NCBI GenBank assembly: GCA_018340375.1 | Contig: JAFFJZ010000009.1 | Coordinates: 434,001-498,000, forward strand | Direction of reading: 5' to 3' | From: Gonatopus flavifemur | Lineage: Eukaryota; Arthropoda; Insecta; Hymenoptera; Dryinidae | Length of the DNA stretch: 64,000 nucleotides | In this document: positions 31,634 through 45,757 of the stretch, piece after piece | Position numbering within the stretch: position 1 is the first letter of the stretch | Layout: the number at the start of each line of letters is the position of its first letter | Notes under the pieces: generated by a model | Told to the model about the DNA's origin: nothing | The model's input: only the letters and a program-made list of their open reading frames with translations | The model's database searches: none | Position numbers and translations under genes: made by a program

Positions 31634-32191
31634 AAGACAAAGTAAATGGAAATAATGTAGTTTTTCAAACCACATTCTCTGAGTTTCAAACTAATCGCAG
31701 TAATTACTACATGTTTATGTGGTTCAGTGAATATAAATCTACTTGAAATTGATTTTATGATCCACGAAAAATCAGAACATCTGATTCAGAAATTGGATGT
31801 TTTTTTCATCATTTTCAATTCAAAAATCTCAATGTATCATCCTTCCTTTAATCATTTATTCATACCACCGTCATGAGATTTTCTGATTGTCATATTCAGA
31901 GACGATTTTTGTTCCAATGGCAAAGAGGTTAACTTCACATTTTTAACATTTTTTTAACGAATCCCACAATACATTTCATGTCACCTTATAAATTAATTTG
32001 GCCCAAATTACATTGCACAACATGTGATTACTGTTGGTGCAGTAAGTATTTGTTCATTAAAATAAATGATATTGAATTTGATTTTGCAACTCATCTTTAC
32101 TTATCGTTCATTGACCGTCATACAAAATAATGCAAGCCGATTCACTGCGCACCGATTCTGCGCATGTTTTCACTGCGAAACTTTCTCTAAT
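31634..32191. other. no gene seen; degenerate repeat remnant
   Basis: Counterpart of 10517-11074. Confidence 0.4.
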
Positions 32192-32332
32192 TTTTTAGAA
32201 ACTCGGTATCTAAATATAATATTCTAGATATCAAATCTGAATTTTCAGAAAACCTCATCTAAATTTGCCTTTTAGAAACTCGAGTCTGAACATTCAGACA
32301 CTCCAGTATCTGAATTTTCAGAAAATTTTTTA
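32192..32332. repeat. string of short hairpins before the gypsy fragment
   Basis: Counterpart of 11075-11215. Confidence 0.55.
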
Positions 32333-32334
32333 CA

Positions 32335-33275
32335 GTGATACCAAAAGTTATCGGTTAATCGACGAATTCAAAAAATTATTTACAGATTACGGATTACCTA
32401 AGCAAATAATCACAGACAATGGTAGGCAATTTGCAAGTGCTGAATTTCAAGAATTTTTGAAACGTAATGGCATCAAGCACAGTTTCTCACTGCCTTATCA
32501 CCCTGCAACGAACGGCGCAGCGGAAAACTTTGTTAATACATTCAAACATAAAGTCAAAAAAATTGTAAAAGGGGGAGAGAAGCTGAATGATGCAATAAAT
32601 CTTTTCATTTTTTATTACCGCACTACGAAGCATTGCACGACAGGAGAAAGTCCTGCATTCTTGTTATTCAGAAGACAATTAAGAACACGGTTTGATTTAT
32701 TGCGACCCGATATTAGAGATGTCGTATCAAAGAATCAGCGCTCGCAAATTCTACAGAAACGAGGATCGCGAAATGTATCATTCGCGGATGGCGATCAAGT
32801 TATGGTTGATAACTTCGGCGTTCATGGTGCGAACAGAGTCGCAGGTGAAATAAAACAGAAATTATCGCCGTCTACATACTCCCCAGACAGCAAAAGAGTC
32901 CCTTCAAAGAGCTCCCGTTATGACAGTAAATATGAGTTCATTATGAATAGTTTGAATTCAAATTGAATCCTTAATGAACAACTTGATGTTCAGAAAGAAT
33001 TCATATTATGAGTTCAAAAGAATTCTTCAGGCATTCAACATGTATTCACTTTGAGTTCATTGAATTCATATTGAATTCATTTTTACTGTCATAACGGGGA
33101 CTGTTGAGGAATTCTTTCAGAAGTCTTCAAGAATTCAAACAGATCATTTTTGCTGTCTGGGTCGGTTCAAATCGCACCAGACGTCACCTGGAAGCGTCAC
33201 GAGGATCAAATAATTGAGAAAGGCAATCCTCCATTGCGACGTTTATTGCGGATTGCACAGCGAAATAATATGTAA
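32335..33275 (+). pseudogene. Ty3/gypsy integrase C-terminal half, interrupted by E1 (copy 2)
   Basis: The frame is open from the truncated start to the inserted element. It carries DYGLPKQIITDNGRQF (the second catalytic Asp of the DDE triad), then SLPYHPATNGAAENF (the catalytic Glu), YYRTTKHCTTGESPAFLLF (typical gypsy integrase C-terminal region) and FADGDQVMV. The first catalytic Asp and the zinc finger are missing upstream. The coding is cut by E1 (32882-33161) after SPSTY and resumes with APDVTWKRHEDQII until TAA. Integrase inserts the retrotransposon cDNA into host DNA; this remnant cannot. It is followed by a polypurine tract and LTR, so it marks the 3' end of one gypsy insertion. Confidence 0.85.
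32882..33161. mobile_element. CCCAGACA-ended element E1 (copy 2)
   Basis: Same termini and TC flanks as 11764-12041. It differs by extra bases in a C run (32899) and a T run (33080). Confidence 0.85.
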
Positions 33276-33287
33276 TTGCGATTATTC

Positions 33288-33499
33288 AAAGAAGGGGAGG
33301 AGTTGTAGTGTATCGACACAGTCGATAAGTGCGGTAGCGACTTGCCTTTGCATGAACCACGCGTAACGATATGATTCAGATCAGATCGACCCGGCTTACG
33401 TGTTGTATATATTTGGAAAGTACATATGTACTTTCCAAATATATTCATATTACTATCACTGAACACTTGAGTGCTATTTGAATCCTTGACCACTTCACA
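33288..33499 (+). mobile_element. gypsy polypurine tract and partial 3' LTR (copy 2)
   Basis: Counterpart of 12168-12379. Includes the perfect 36-bp palindrome at 33408-33443. Confidence 0.65.
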
Positions 33500-34789
33500 T
33501 ATAGATGGAATCTCGCTAAAGGCCCTTTTCCATAATGGAATCCCATACTTCTCAAAAACCGAGTGAGATATGGGAGAGACTATGCCCGTCACTGTGATAC
33601 CATTATAAAGTGGAAGTATGGGTGAGACGATCAATTAAACTGCGAAAATGTCCTTTCTCAAAGCGGAATGGGGTTTGGCCAAGACGATTTTTCAAATTGC
33701 AACAGTCTGATCTCTCAAAGCGGAATGAAGTATGGCAAACTGCGATCACGTACCCTCTCAAGGGCGAAATAGAGTATGGGAGAGACGATTTCCCAAACTG
33801 CAACCGTGTATTCTCTCAAAGCGAAATACTATACAGTATGGGAAAAACGATTCACTCGACAGCGACATGTATCCCCAGAAAGTGCAATGGAATAGGGTTC
33901 AGACGATCTTCCAAATATTGACGATGTACTCCCTCAGAGCGGAATGGAGTATGGGTGAAATGATTTCCCAAACTGCGACGATTCAATTTCTTTCGAATGC
34001 ATTCTAATGAAGAAGAGATCATTCCCAGGTTGAAAACTCCAGTTCAAAACATTGGACGGTTTTGTCTTCCCATTCGAGTTTTGAACTGATTTTGTTCCAA
34101 TCCATGGATATCGCAGACAAAATGGAACTCGATTGATATATATTCCTGAAGTTCCAACAAACATCTCATTGAGGTCTTATTTTATGCGTAATATTTATGA
34201 ATCACAATAAAATCAATCTAAAACTTGAAGAGAAGGATGAAAACCGTCAAAATTCTTCAACCTGGGAATGATCCTTTCTCCATTAAACTGCATGCGAAAG
34301 AAATTGAATCGTCGCAGTTTGGGAAATCGTTTCACCCATACTCCATTCCGCTCTGAGGGAGTACATCGTCAATATTTGGAAGATCGTCTGAACCCTATCC
34401 CATTGCACTTTCTGGGGATACATGTCGCTGTCGAGTGAATCGTTTTTCCCATACTGTATAGTATTTCGCTTTGAGAGAATACACGGTTGCAGTTTGGGAA
34501 ATCGTCTCTCCCATACTCTATTCCGCCCTTGAGAGGGTACGTGATCGCAGTTTGCCATACTTCATTCCGCTTTGAGAGAGCAGACTGTTGCAATTTAAAA
34601 AATCGTCTTGGCCAAACCCCATTTCGCTTTGAGAAAGTACATTTTCGCAGTTTAATTGATCGTCTCACTCATACTTCCACTTTATAATGGTATGACAGTG
34701 ACGGGCATAGTCTCTCCCATATCTCACTCGGTTTTGAGAAGTATGGGATTCCATTATGGAAAACGGCCTTTAGCGAGATTCCATCTATA
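33500..34789. mobile_element. foldback-type element with 58-bp subrepeats (copy 2)
   Basis: Same length and ends as 12380-13669. One T is gained (33691) and one lost (34732), so the two arms are not being homogenised to perfect identity. Confidence 0.85.
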
Positions 34790-35431
34790 CTATGGTATAG
34801 ACTCTGGGATTAACTTCGGCCCAGACCTTTGCCAAACCCTTTCCCATTCCGTTTTTTCCACGCGCGCGATGACTAATGGAAACTATTGCACTTTCTTGCC
34901 CGCATCATGACTTACCCAAAATGATTGAATCCACAAAAATGACGTAGTAGTTATAGTGTGTAGCTTTTCTGTTCTGCTCAAAAATACAGAAATAACAGTA
35001 TTTCAAACTTTTAGTATGCAATAAAAATAACCAACTAGTGTTTAATGATTTCTAAAAGATTGTCTAACCCAAAATTTCAAATCCTTCTCGACAAACCAGT
35101 GGCAGGGTGAGACCTTCTCTATCCTTCTTCAATTCGCATGAAAACAAGGATCAGAGATGAGAAGTTCCGGCCATCCATATTTCCACGAGGAGAGCAAGAA
35201 TCGCGCGCAGAAAAATGTGGAAAGACTCATCGAGAAACCCAGGTAAGCTAGAAATAACCAGCGAGGCACCGCTGAAGTCAGCTTGAATAGAGCAAATATA
35301 ATTACTCAATTTCAAATCTGAGACAGTAGTGACGCTAGACAAACTATGAACTAGTATGCTCCAAGAAGCCCGGTTGGCATCAAAATCGTTCCTAATCACG
35401 ATTAGCGATTATGTTACTATGTTGAACTACG
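34790..35431. other. no gene seen (642 bp)
   Basis: Counterpart of 13670-14316, five bases shorter because of A and T homopolymers. Confidence 0.4.
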
Positions 35432-35839
35432 CCCGGGAAAAAATAATTCATATATGGTCGTATATGAGCGTATATGAATCATATATGAACATGTATGAAA
35501 TACATATGAACATATATAAATATATATGAGATCATATATGAGCATATATGGATTTTGGCCATATATGATCATGTATGAATGAGACTGTATATGGCCATAT
35601 GTGATCATATTCAATCATACATTATCATATACATCCATATATAGACAAAAAAATGTCACAATTTTACATGGAATGTGATGAAAAACCAAAGGAGAGAGAA
35701 ATGAGGTCAATGCTGATAGATTCCCCACTTTCATATATGACCATATATGAACATGTATGGCCAAAATCCATATATGCTCATATATGAATGCATATATGAA
35801 CCCATATATGGGTCCATATATGGAATTTTTTTTCCCGGG
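35432..35839. mobile_element. CCCGGG-ended element E2 with CATATATG inner repeats (copy 2)
   Basis: Counterpart of 14317-14724, same length. Confidence 0.8.
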
Positions 35840-37971
35840 GCGGCTTTCCCTGAGGCATTTAAATCATTTGGCAGTGCATGAAACTCGGTGATTAACATTA
35901 TCTCCCTCGTGTTCAATACAATGTTAACAAAAATTAAGAAAGCATTCCATCCCAAAATCTGGACATCGATCATCAATCATATTGTTCGAAAATAAAAGGG
36001 TCCCTAGTCCATTCAAGCCTGGTCCAAACATTCCCTCATTGCAATCTGGAACATAAGAATCAAAAATCTCATTCTATGTGAGCGGTATCAAATTTATGCA
36101 AGTTCACTTGAATAGAATTCAAAGGTATCGTTGTTTCGGGGTTTTTCATGAATTATCGTTTATCGTAATTATCAACATTTCGATATTCAGTCTATAAGTT
36201 ATAATGAGATATCATAATTCCATAATCATAAAATAACAAACCTCCAAAATTTTCTAAAACTATCGCACAAGCTTGTGGTTTAAAATCATTATTACAACAT
36301 CAGAATGAAATTAATTCACATGATTCCACAATACATCGCGTGAACAATTTTTATTATGCATAAGAAGGAATATCATAATACATAATTGTCCTTATCTTAT
36401 TTTTAATATGTTAATTCATTACGAAAATTTTTCGGATAATTTTATTTGAAACGTGTACAGGGTATTTCAGGAATTATCCCATACAGCAACACAGTGCCAG
36501 AAGAACTCGTGAAAAATGTTTGTCGAATCGATTGTGTGCTTCATGAATTCTTTAAGGATTCTTCTGAGAATATGGTGCTATGAGGGCTCATATTAAGGGC
36601 AATTGAAGAAAAGTTTATGACACTATTTTATGCGAATTTTGGAATTTCAACCTGGACTCGGAATTCTTGAATGGAACATTGTCATAACGTGGTCAAATAA
36701 GATTTTAAGGATTTTAAGTCAGTCTTGCGTATAACGCGTAAATATTTTTTTCCAAATTCATCTAACCAAATGCATCTGTGATACATCAATTTTCAAAAAT
36801 TCCAATCCAGAAATTTAAATTCGAGCAACCATACAGCACCAACGTACGAAAATTTATAGAATGATATTATAATCTCCTGTGAACATTTAAAAAATACTCT
36901 ACGCACACTTTGAGTTCTCTGGGTATCGCTTCTCATCTCCATACTTTCACTCTTTCCGTCTTTAGCTCAGTGAGTATGAAAATATGAGATTAGGATCATA
37001 CAAATGCGAATTATATTAGTACACTCAAAGAGATATGTTAAGGGGAGTCCGAATTCTCGAAAGTATACTCGAACATCATGAGTTGATCCTTTTTCTCATG
37101 TTCTTAGAAAAACCACGTGTTGAGCTTTTTCAATTTTATTCAGTCATTTTTTAGAATACTGGGGAGAAAAATCCAGTAACTCCGAGACTTCGGACTCCTC
37201 TCATGAGGGCAGTTTTTATACCTATGCTGTTATATTTAGCGCAATTATTTACAATTTCGTTTATCGAAAAGAAGACATAATAATATATATATATATATTA
37301 TCAAGTACACAAAAGAATCATTCTGTATGTATCTTTGAGTGCATACAAAATTTTACACTGGAATCAATGTACACAACACAAAGTACGCCATACTAAATTC
37401 CCAAGTAGCACAAGAACTTCTCAAATATGCTATGGTGACTCTATGAATGTGAAAGGGATGTGCGAATGAGACTATTTTGGATAAATTCGTCAAGATATTC
37501 TATGGAGGTGCATAGCACATAATTATTCGAAACAGTCTTATTTGGAGGTCCTACGCATGTTCGTAGGATTTCCCAAACAGGCTCTTAGCATTTCTAACCT
37601 CTTCTGCTACTTGTATTATGACTCTTTCAAATCATAAACAATTCGGAGTAGCTGTAAATCATATCAAGTCGTAAATAACAGCCGGGTCGATAAACTTAAA
37701 TTGGAATCAGGGAAAAAATGATTTCATGCAACACTCAACCCTAGGTGGGGCAGTTTTATCAACCCTACCTTTACAATTAACTTCATATGCGCTTGCGTAT
37801 GATCATGAACGTGAATGCGTACGTGTCAAGGTGTAACGTGATGATGTGATATGTGTACCGAAGCCAGTCATATTACGTTGAGTCACAGTTTTCCATTCGC
37901 ATCTGGGGTAGTTTTATTTTATTCATATATATTATATTCTATAAATGTTGAATCATTCATATATTTTTCCC
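35840..37971. other. no gene seen (2.1 kb)
   Basis: Counterpart of 14725-16855, including the (AT)n run near 37282. Confidence 0.4.
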
Positions 37972-38051
37972 TACCTTAATCATTCTCTTTTATCATTCTC
38001 TCTTCTTTAATCATTCTCTTCTTCTTCTCCTTCCTTTTCTTCTTCAACACT
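37972..38051. repeat. pyrimidine-rich TTAATCATTCTCTT repeat (copy 2)
   Basis: Counterpart of 16856-16935. Confidence 0.75.
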
Positions 38052-40581
38052 CATACGTTTTTTCTTGGCATTCATTCTTCCTTTTGCTTCTTATACCTAA
38101 CACACGTACATATACATAATCTAATTCACACATACACATATTTTTACCCGATTACTTTCGTGCCAAGTCCACTTTTCCTTACCCCACCTCACACTCAACT
38201 TGTTCTTCCGACAAGAGCAATCGGGCGGACTACTCTCCGAGTGGAATCTTTGTGGCTCTTGTGCCTCTATTTCTGTTTGCTATTTTCCTACTTTTCTGTG
38301 TTTTTTGTTTCTTTTTTTGGCAATTGTTCTCGGCCAAGGCTTTTGTCACCAGTTACACATGAAACGCGAAACTATTTTTGTTTAATTCGAATACAATGGG
38401 ATGACGTATGATCGTGCTTGATTATGTTTCAATTTGTATAAGATGGACAGATGAATAAAATATGATTTTGGAGAGTATCGAGGGGATAAACAAACAGGAG
38501 AACCCTCCTGTTATGCTCTCAGGATAATCCAAGGGACCAAAAAATTCATTAGCGAGAGAACATGGAGGTTTAGGGAACGTTCAATAGAGGTCTATCAAAC
38601 CTCCAGACATTTGAAGATCCATTGGACATTCCATGGACGTGAGATTACGTAATGGACGTAAATTCAACCTAGAAGGTCTGTTTTTTCTTGGGATATTGAT
38701 CGAAAAATTTTTATTGAACTCTTGATAAGAGGATGGAAATCACAATCAATTTCATAATATACTTTATGGACTTCCATACACTCCTAGGAGTGTATATCAC
38801 AACAAAGATCAACTTTTTACACAAACTAATGGTTATAAATCATCAAACCTATCGTCCATGCGTTGTATTGAATTTAATAAGCTCGGCCAGAATATTATCG
38901 TAGCAGAGATTAGGTGATTGAAAAAAATACCGTCGAGTCGATATTATTCGATCTCCCCTGGAATCATTCTTTGAAAAAGATGCAATCTCTGATCGTGGGT
39001 AGGTTTTCAACTTGCTGAGAGAAATTAATCGCAGTAAACTGCAATGAAGTTAAGATTTATGTACTCTTGATGCCCAACTGAAAAAATTCACTATCCGTTT
39101 TTTATTTCAGTGGGAATAAAATACTTATAAAATACATAATACATAGTACATTTTCCATATGATGGGGTATTCACAAACAGAAAACGCATCATGAATTACC
39201 GATGGCTCATGCAACATTCAATGGATGAACAAACTTTTATCAGTTCACTTTTACAGGTGAAAGCACTCATCCGAATTCGATTTCCTGGTCTTACGAACTC
39301 GACTCCCAGAGAAGCATTACGTGAATGTATCATGACAATACGGCTGATGGGGTGATTTTTGATGATTCTCTGAATCCCATCAAGATTTGATCCCCATTCA
39401 TCAAAATTTGTACTCCACAAACGATACATTAATTTTGATTTGTTTCTTTTCTGCCAAATTTCAACGCAAAACAATAGCTTCTGATCCTCTGTCACGTCAC
39501 ATCCACCATTCCCTTCATCTCTTGATTATTTTTCATCCTTCGCATTTCATGCACAGTTTAATCCAATGAAACCCAACTGTGTCTGACAGTAATTCCTTTG
39601 GGCATGCTATTCAGGCGGTGATATCAGTTACAATTAGGCGCTACATCAACACAAATTTCATCCCGCAATGCAGGTATAGTGTTGCGAAATTCGCATGTTG
39701 ATTGAAGTGATAAATTCTTTGTGTACATGCATAATAAGTCGGAACAAATTATAACACGAGTTTTGAATATGAATTGGATTTAACAACACTTTGTTCTCCA
39801 TTGGTCGAAAGATCCCGCGTAAGCCTCACGGTCATTTTCAATGCGAAGATTTGATCTGAAAGCTCTCTACAGGCTTTCTTCAGATCCAAATATAACGACA
39901 TTTTCTGATCGAGAGGATACTTCTACGCTCTTCCCACGCTTTTCTTATCTCATTTGATATATGAAATCTAACAAAATTGAAATCTCAAAAAATGAGAAAA
40001 CTTTCCGTGGAATTCTTTTATCCTGACTCATTACTCGGAATTTGATTTTCCATGGTGATAGTTTGCGTGATACATTCTCTCCCTTCACAGCCGGGGACTT
40101 CAAATTGATTCCTGAATCAATACTGGGTTTGCAATAATCTCACCAAGAAATCAATTGAGAATTGAGTTGAAGAAGAGAAGGACGAGAGTACGGTTGCGGT
40201 TTGCAATTGAAGTGAAACTTTGAAAGTCCTCCGTTCTTCTACAAATTCGTTATTCCCATTAAAGGGATAAGGAGCGTAAATAGTTGAATACATGGAGAGG
40301 AAGAAAGTTCCAGTTTGTGATAACCTACAAATTATGAAGAAACTTTCAGTCAGAAGAAAAGTGAATTCGATTGAACTTTGTTTTGATTCTCAATAGACAC
40401 GGAAAAGGAAAGGGTGAATGAAAGAAGGAATGAATAGGGAAGTGGTGTAGAATTGATTCTTTAATTTTATTTGATTCATGCGAGTGAATGAATCTGAGGT
40501 ACTAGAGTTATTGTTATTGTTACGTTCGAGTGTATTGCATGTGGCGATAGTTTTATCTTACCTGATTTTACCAAGAACAAA
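38052..40581. other. no gene seen (2.5 kb)
   Basis: Counterpart of 16936-19465, with one substitution noticed (cgcgaaac at ~38366 against cgcggaac). Includes the 20-bp palindrome at 38776-38795. Confidence 0.4.
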
Positions 40582-41845
40582 CCCGGGAAAAGATGATTAG
40601 ATCTGACCACATCTAATTTTTGGTTAGATCTGAGTAGATCTGTTGAGATCTCAAAAACTGCGATTTCGGCTTGTGTTTGTCACAATATATGTATGAAATC
40701 AACAGACAGATATCACAAAATTTCTGATAATTGAATCACCAATTGTTCATTAGCATTTAATGTAGTATTCAATTTGCATCTAACGAGATCTACTTAGATC
40801 CAACCAGATATGCCGAGGTCTGATTAGATCTACTGAGGTTTGAGCAGGTCTGATCTGATCTCTCAAATCAGATCCACACAGAAAAAAGTATTTCTTTGGA
40901 TCTAAGAAATTGTTATTTGAATAGGTCCAAATAAATATTTCTTCAACAAGAATGAATATTTTGTTGATTCAAACAAATTTGATATTTGAATCATGAACCA
41001 AATAATAAATGTTTTCACATGAAGAAAATATTTATTCCTGTCAAAGAAATATCTATTTGGACCTCTTCAATGAACAATTTTTCAGATTTGAAGAAATGGT
41101 AGGGAGTCAGAAGTTCCAAAACTGTGGCTCCGCTTTAAAAGTTCCAAAAACTTGTTTGGTCCACAATACTTTTGTCCAATAATTCTTAGGTCCACTTGAA
41201 TTCCAATTAGCCGTTTGTCCAATAGTTCTTGGTTCACATTATAGAATTCTAGATTGGAGTATCCTTGGCAACAAGTCAACATGATATAAACATTGAACAA
41301 TACAACTCTGTACGCCAGAAGCTGTCAAGAACGAATAACGTGTCTGAGGGATGGCATAATCGTTTCCAAATCATTGTAGGACGTTATCATCCAAGTTTAT
41401 ATAATTTTTTAACTGAATCACAAAAAGATCAAGCAGATAGTGAGAGTATGTTGCGACAACTGGGCCTCGGACAGAAGATAAAGAAGGCTCGTGCACCTAC
41501 TTGACAAAAACAGATGACCGAATTTTCAACATAGTTTCTAATTATGAAGAATATGTTGAAAAATATGAAATCATTGTCTATTTAAGAACGATTGGATATG
41601 ATTTGCGTTTCTGACTACTAATCTGCTCTTGGATCTGGTTTATTTTGAATCTTCTGTAGTGTTGGGAAATATGTACTTTTGTAGAAATATACCATTGGCA
41701 CTATTGTTTATTAGAACTTTTTCCTTGGAACTATGGGGTTGGGTTCAATATTTTGGAAATTTTGTACCCCAATCTCGAAGAAATACTTTTTTATGTGTCC
41801 TCAGACCTGTTGAGATCCGAATAGATCTAATAATTTTTCCCCGGG
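40582..41845. mobile_element. CCCGGG-ended element E3 with AGATCT inner repeats (copy 2)
   Basis: Counterpart of 19466-20727, with AA on both flanks. Confidence 0.7.
41265..41614 (+). pseudogene. Mutator-like (MULE) transposase, C-terminal tail (copy 2)
   Basis: Better frame than the first copy: after the TNNVSEGWHNRF block it continues through SQKDQADSESMLRQLGLGQ to a TGA, where one more shift leads to RIFNIVSNYEEY and the natural-looking end at 41612-41614. One substitution (tctg for gctg, 41306) distinguishes the copies. Confidence 0.75.
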
Positions 41846-42018
41846 AAGTCAGACAAATTTTACGTGACCTTGCTGAATACAAGATAAGCGCACATGCAAT
41901 CAGTCCTAGTACCCGACCAAAAATTCATCTATTACCTCCTTGGAACCATTACAACCTTGTGAAAGAGACCTTTTTGAAATTAGGAACCAAAACCTCAAAT
42001 CAAGATCTTAATAAATGA
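41846..42018 (+). pseudogene. possible retroelement coding fragment (copy 2)
   Basis: Counterpart of 20728-20900, with the same weak LPPW context. Confidence 0.2.
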
Positions 42019-42142
42019 AGTTGATTCAACAGGGTGGTGAGAAGTTTCCGAAAATTTATTAACTGCGGGTTAAGGAATGCAGATCACGTACCCTAAATCC
42101 CTGTAGAGGATGTTACACCGTGTGAACACCGTAATTCTTTTA

Positions 42143-42468
42143 TGTATTTTATACCCACGGTACACCGAGAGCTGTATCTCACCCGAATGACAGTGAGGAA
42201 CAATCTCCAGTGTTTTGTGATCGGATACCAATACACCGAATTGACACTCAATTTTATACTGAACTTACACAAAAAGCTATTTCACTCGGTGTCAGTGATG
42301 CCGTATACGACACGAAACCGATACTTATACATACACAACGGTACGTATAGGAGGAGATCTAAATTCCGACTACCACTTTCTTTTTCACTTGTAACTACTA
42401 TGAGCATACAAGTTATCGCAATAATATACATGTGCAGCTGGAAGGGTTATACATGGGACCTATATCCT
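42143..42468. repeat. dispersed CACCGAATTGACAC repeat (complete copy 2)
   Basis: Counterpart of 21025-21350. Confidence 0.65.
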
Positions 42469-42589
42469 TGAACATGATGAAATTGAAACATTTCCTTTAA
42501 CAATGGTTTTGCAAACGTTGGCACACCCCTTCTGAACCGAATTCAAGTCGAATGGAAATTGAGCAAAAAGCTGTCGATACCAGCTGATT

Positions 42590-43521
42590 CCTCCCCGTGG
42601 ATGATTGCGGGTCTTCCAGGGGGATATTCATGATACCTGTCCTTGATATCCTTTTCATCCATCCCTGGTAGTATCTGCTTCCTTTACGTGGTGGGGAGGA
42701 TAAGTATCTCAGAGTTGGATCTTTTTTTGAGTGGAATAAACTACTCAAGAGGAAGAATACAAACTGAGAGAAACGAAATCATCCTAATGCCAGAAACATC
42801 GGCAAAATTAAACGGGAGGAAAGCAAGGGGAAACTACCTTCCTTGACATGTTTCAATACTTCCCGAGGAAATGAAACCTTTGTCCTAACCTGGAATATTA
42901 TGTAACAAAACAAACAAACAAATTAATAAATACATGATGGCGCTCTCTCGGGTAAAATATTCCGGAGGTAAACTAGTCTCCCGTTCGGATCTCCGGGTGG
43001 AGGCTGCTCGAGGAAGCGTCATCAGCAAGGAACGAAAACCGAAGAATAGGATAGGGAAAAGAAACAACATTCTTCGAGTCGGAGCGTGGAATGTTAGATC
43101 ACTGAGGCAAGCGGGAAAATTAGAAAATTTGAAATTAGAAATGAATAGGTTGAATATAGACGTAATGTGGATTAGCGAAATGAGATGGCCACAAGAGGGC
43201 GATTTCTGGAGTGGGGATTATAGAATTCATACAGGATCGAAGAACGGTCAAGCAGGTGTAGGAATTGTAATGCATAAAAGAGTAGGAAATAGAATAGAAA
43301 ATTATTTGCAACATAATGAACGTGTGATGATGGTTAGAATCAGAACAAAACCGGTAGACACAGTCATAGTCCAAGTATATATGCCCACATCTGCATATTC
43401 GGAGGAAGATATTGAAAGAACGTATGAAGAAATAGAAGAAGTGATAGAATATGTGAAGGGAGAAGAGAATTTGATAGTGATGGGGGATTGGAATGCGGTA
43501 GTAGGACAAGGAAAAGAGCAC
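42590..43521 (+). mobile_element. RTE-type LINE copy A, 5' portion only (complete copy 2)
   Basis: Same truncation as the other copies. One A fewer in the 'acaaaaac' run near 42906. Confidence 0.85.
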
Positions 43522-43548
43522 AGATCCAGCTCCCCAATTCATCGCTAA
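42934..43548 (+). pseudogene. LINE endonuclease, 3'-truncated (complete copy 2)
   Basis: 204-residue frame, the same as at 703-1317 and without the shift seen at 22340. Confidence 0.85.
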
Positions 43549-44369
43549 TTCACAAAAAGTCACTGTCACCACTACTTACCACACCTACCACTGCATAGTT
43601 GTTTTTACCAAAATACCACGGATCTGGTTTACCTACTACTGAGGCACTCATCGGTATACGTAGTATACCAAGCACAGTGTACGTATTGTACCTGCTATTG
43701 TACCCTCTGACCGTCTCTCCAAAAATGTATGAGTAATCCAATGGAGAGTTGGGTAGTTTTTCATTTCATACAATACAGATTGATAATCCTTGGAGTGGCT
43801 GTGTCTGTGTGCCTGTGTCTCTGTCTGTATTGAGGATTCCTCGTGACCAACTGGATCGAATCGGCTGAAAGTCATCAGTGCCTCCTTCCAACGCTTCACC
43901 AGGACTCGTTGTATTTTTATCGCAATCAAGCAAGTCCTTTTATTTTTTTTCAAATTCTTTTCTGTAAAAACAGGTGATCTCGGGAAACATTTTCTCCACT
44001 GTGTACATTAGGGTGTCCGTTAACTATTTTTTATTTTTTTTTCTCAGCAGGCCGGGTGAAAATCAGTTCAATGTATCTTAAAACTCATAGGAACGCCCAT
44101 CTGAGTGCCATCCGATTTGTTTTTCCCGTGCCTCAAAGCACCGGAAGTTTCTTATGGGATTTACACGTTGAAATTCACTCAAATCGCTTTTAATGCAGGA
44201 AAACTATAAAAATAATCGAATCTAGAGATCAAAAGTTAATATTTCCATGTATTTTTGCCTCCTCAATTTGATGGAACCATCAGTTTTTGCTTATTCGTTG
44301 AGCGTAAAAATCTACAAAGAATAATTGTGAAAAACGCAAAAATAAACGGAACAAAGCAAAAATAGAGGA
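43522..44369. other. no gene seen (848 bp)
   Basis: Counterpart of 1291-2137. Confidence 0.4.
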
Positions 44370-44473
44370 AAGAATTCATGATGGTGTTTGTGCCTAGCTT
44401 TAAGGAGCATTGAACATACTACTGATGTGAAGAAGAAGTGGAAATCCACACTTTGACGCCCAGTTGAAGTCTT
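44370..44473 (+). repeat. ~105-bp inverted repeat, left arm
   Basis: Pairs with 48165-48269. Confidence 0.8.
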
Positions 44474-45176
44474 AGGGTGCTCCTAAGTCGGCGTTATAAT
44501 CAATACAGTCGGTGTTAAGAAGTTTGAAGAACAGTAAATTTTTACATAGCTCTAGCGAAATCGTGAATTGGTAATTTCCGCCTGAGTACACAAGTATTAC
44601 TTTTCAAATAGTCGTTTTTCAATTCACGAGTTACCCCCTCATATCTCCGCTCCTTATAATCCGATTGTTATGAACTTCATACCACGTTACACTTATGATC
44701 CGATGGTGTTTCCATATGAGTTTCATCCCAAATGGTGGGAAATTGTTGAAACAATTTTTTCCTGCAATTTACAGAATAAATTTTTTGTTTCTTTTGTGTG
44801 GCTGTCTGATTGTCACTGAACCAATGTGAATTGAACGTTTCAAGTCTTCACGTATACTAGAGTGGGAAGGAAACTCCATCTGGCATTACCCCATTCTCTT
44901 TTACTCATGGAACAACTAAGTTCTCAAATTCTGCAATCCTTCGAATACAAACGTCCTTTTACATATTCGAAGTATCCCTATGGTCAAACCTCTCTATTAT
45001 GCAACTCCTCTCATGTTCTCCTCTTTCATTTCCCTTGATAGAAATGAGACAGGCGGTTCGATATAGAGAGAGTTTCCAGTCCCGAGCAGTTCGATATCAT
45101 AGACTTATAATTTATGGACCGAGCATGTGAGAGAGAGGCAAAATGTGAGGGGGTGCTTTCGGGTCTTTCCGATAAC
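44474..45176. other. no gene seen (703 bp)
   Basis: Counterpart of 2242-2944. Confidence 0.4.
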
Positions 45177-45352
45177 TGATCCGAGCAGAGCAGGAGCAGT
45201 TTTTCGACCGAACAAAAAATTCTGAACAAAATTTCAAATTTTTTGATTGGTGGAAAAATTGCTCCTTCTCTGCTCGGAACAGTTACCGTAAACACCCTTC
45301 GATAGCTGTTCCGAGCAGGAACAGGAGCAAGTTTCGACCAATCAAAAAATAA
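45177..45352. repeat. three-copy TCCGAGCAG repeat, middle copy inverted
   Basis: Counterpart of 2945-3120. Confidence 0.75.
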
Positions 45353-45359
45353 AAGAGAA

Positions 45360-45754
45360 ATCGGTATGGAAAACCATACAGTACTTCCATGTTCCTTAAA
45401 TCAGTATGGAAAATCATACAGTACTTCCATGTTCCTTAAATCGGTATGGAGAACCATACAGTACTTCCATGTTCCTGAAATCGGTATGCAGAACCATACG
45501 GTACTTCCATGTTCCTGAAATCGGTATGCAGAACCATACAGTACTTTCATGTTTCTAACGAAAATGAAAATATTGAGAAAAAAATGTGTAAAAAAAATGT
45601 GGATAAATTTGGGGGCGGGGGAAATTTCCTTGTATTTGAGGAATGGAGGTACTGTATGGTTCTCCATACCGATTTAAGGAACATGGAAGTACTGTATGGT
45701 TCTCCATACCGAGTTAAGGAACATGGAAGTACTGTATGGTTCTCCATACCGATT
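45360..45754. repeat. 40-bp palindromic repeat array: five direct, three inverted
   Basis: Same as 24236-24630, including the longer G-rich spacer. Confidence 0.95.
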
Positions 45755-45757
45755 AAT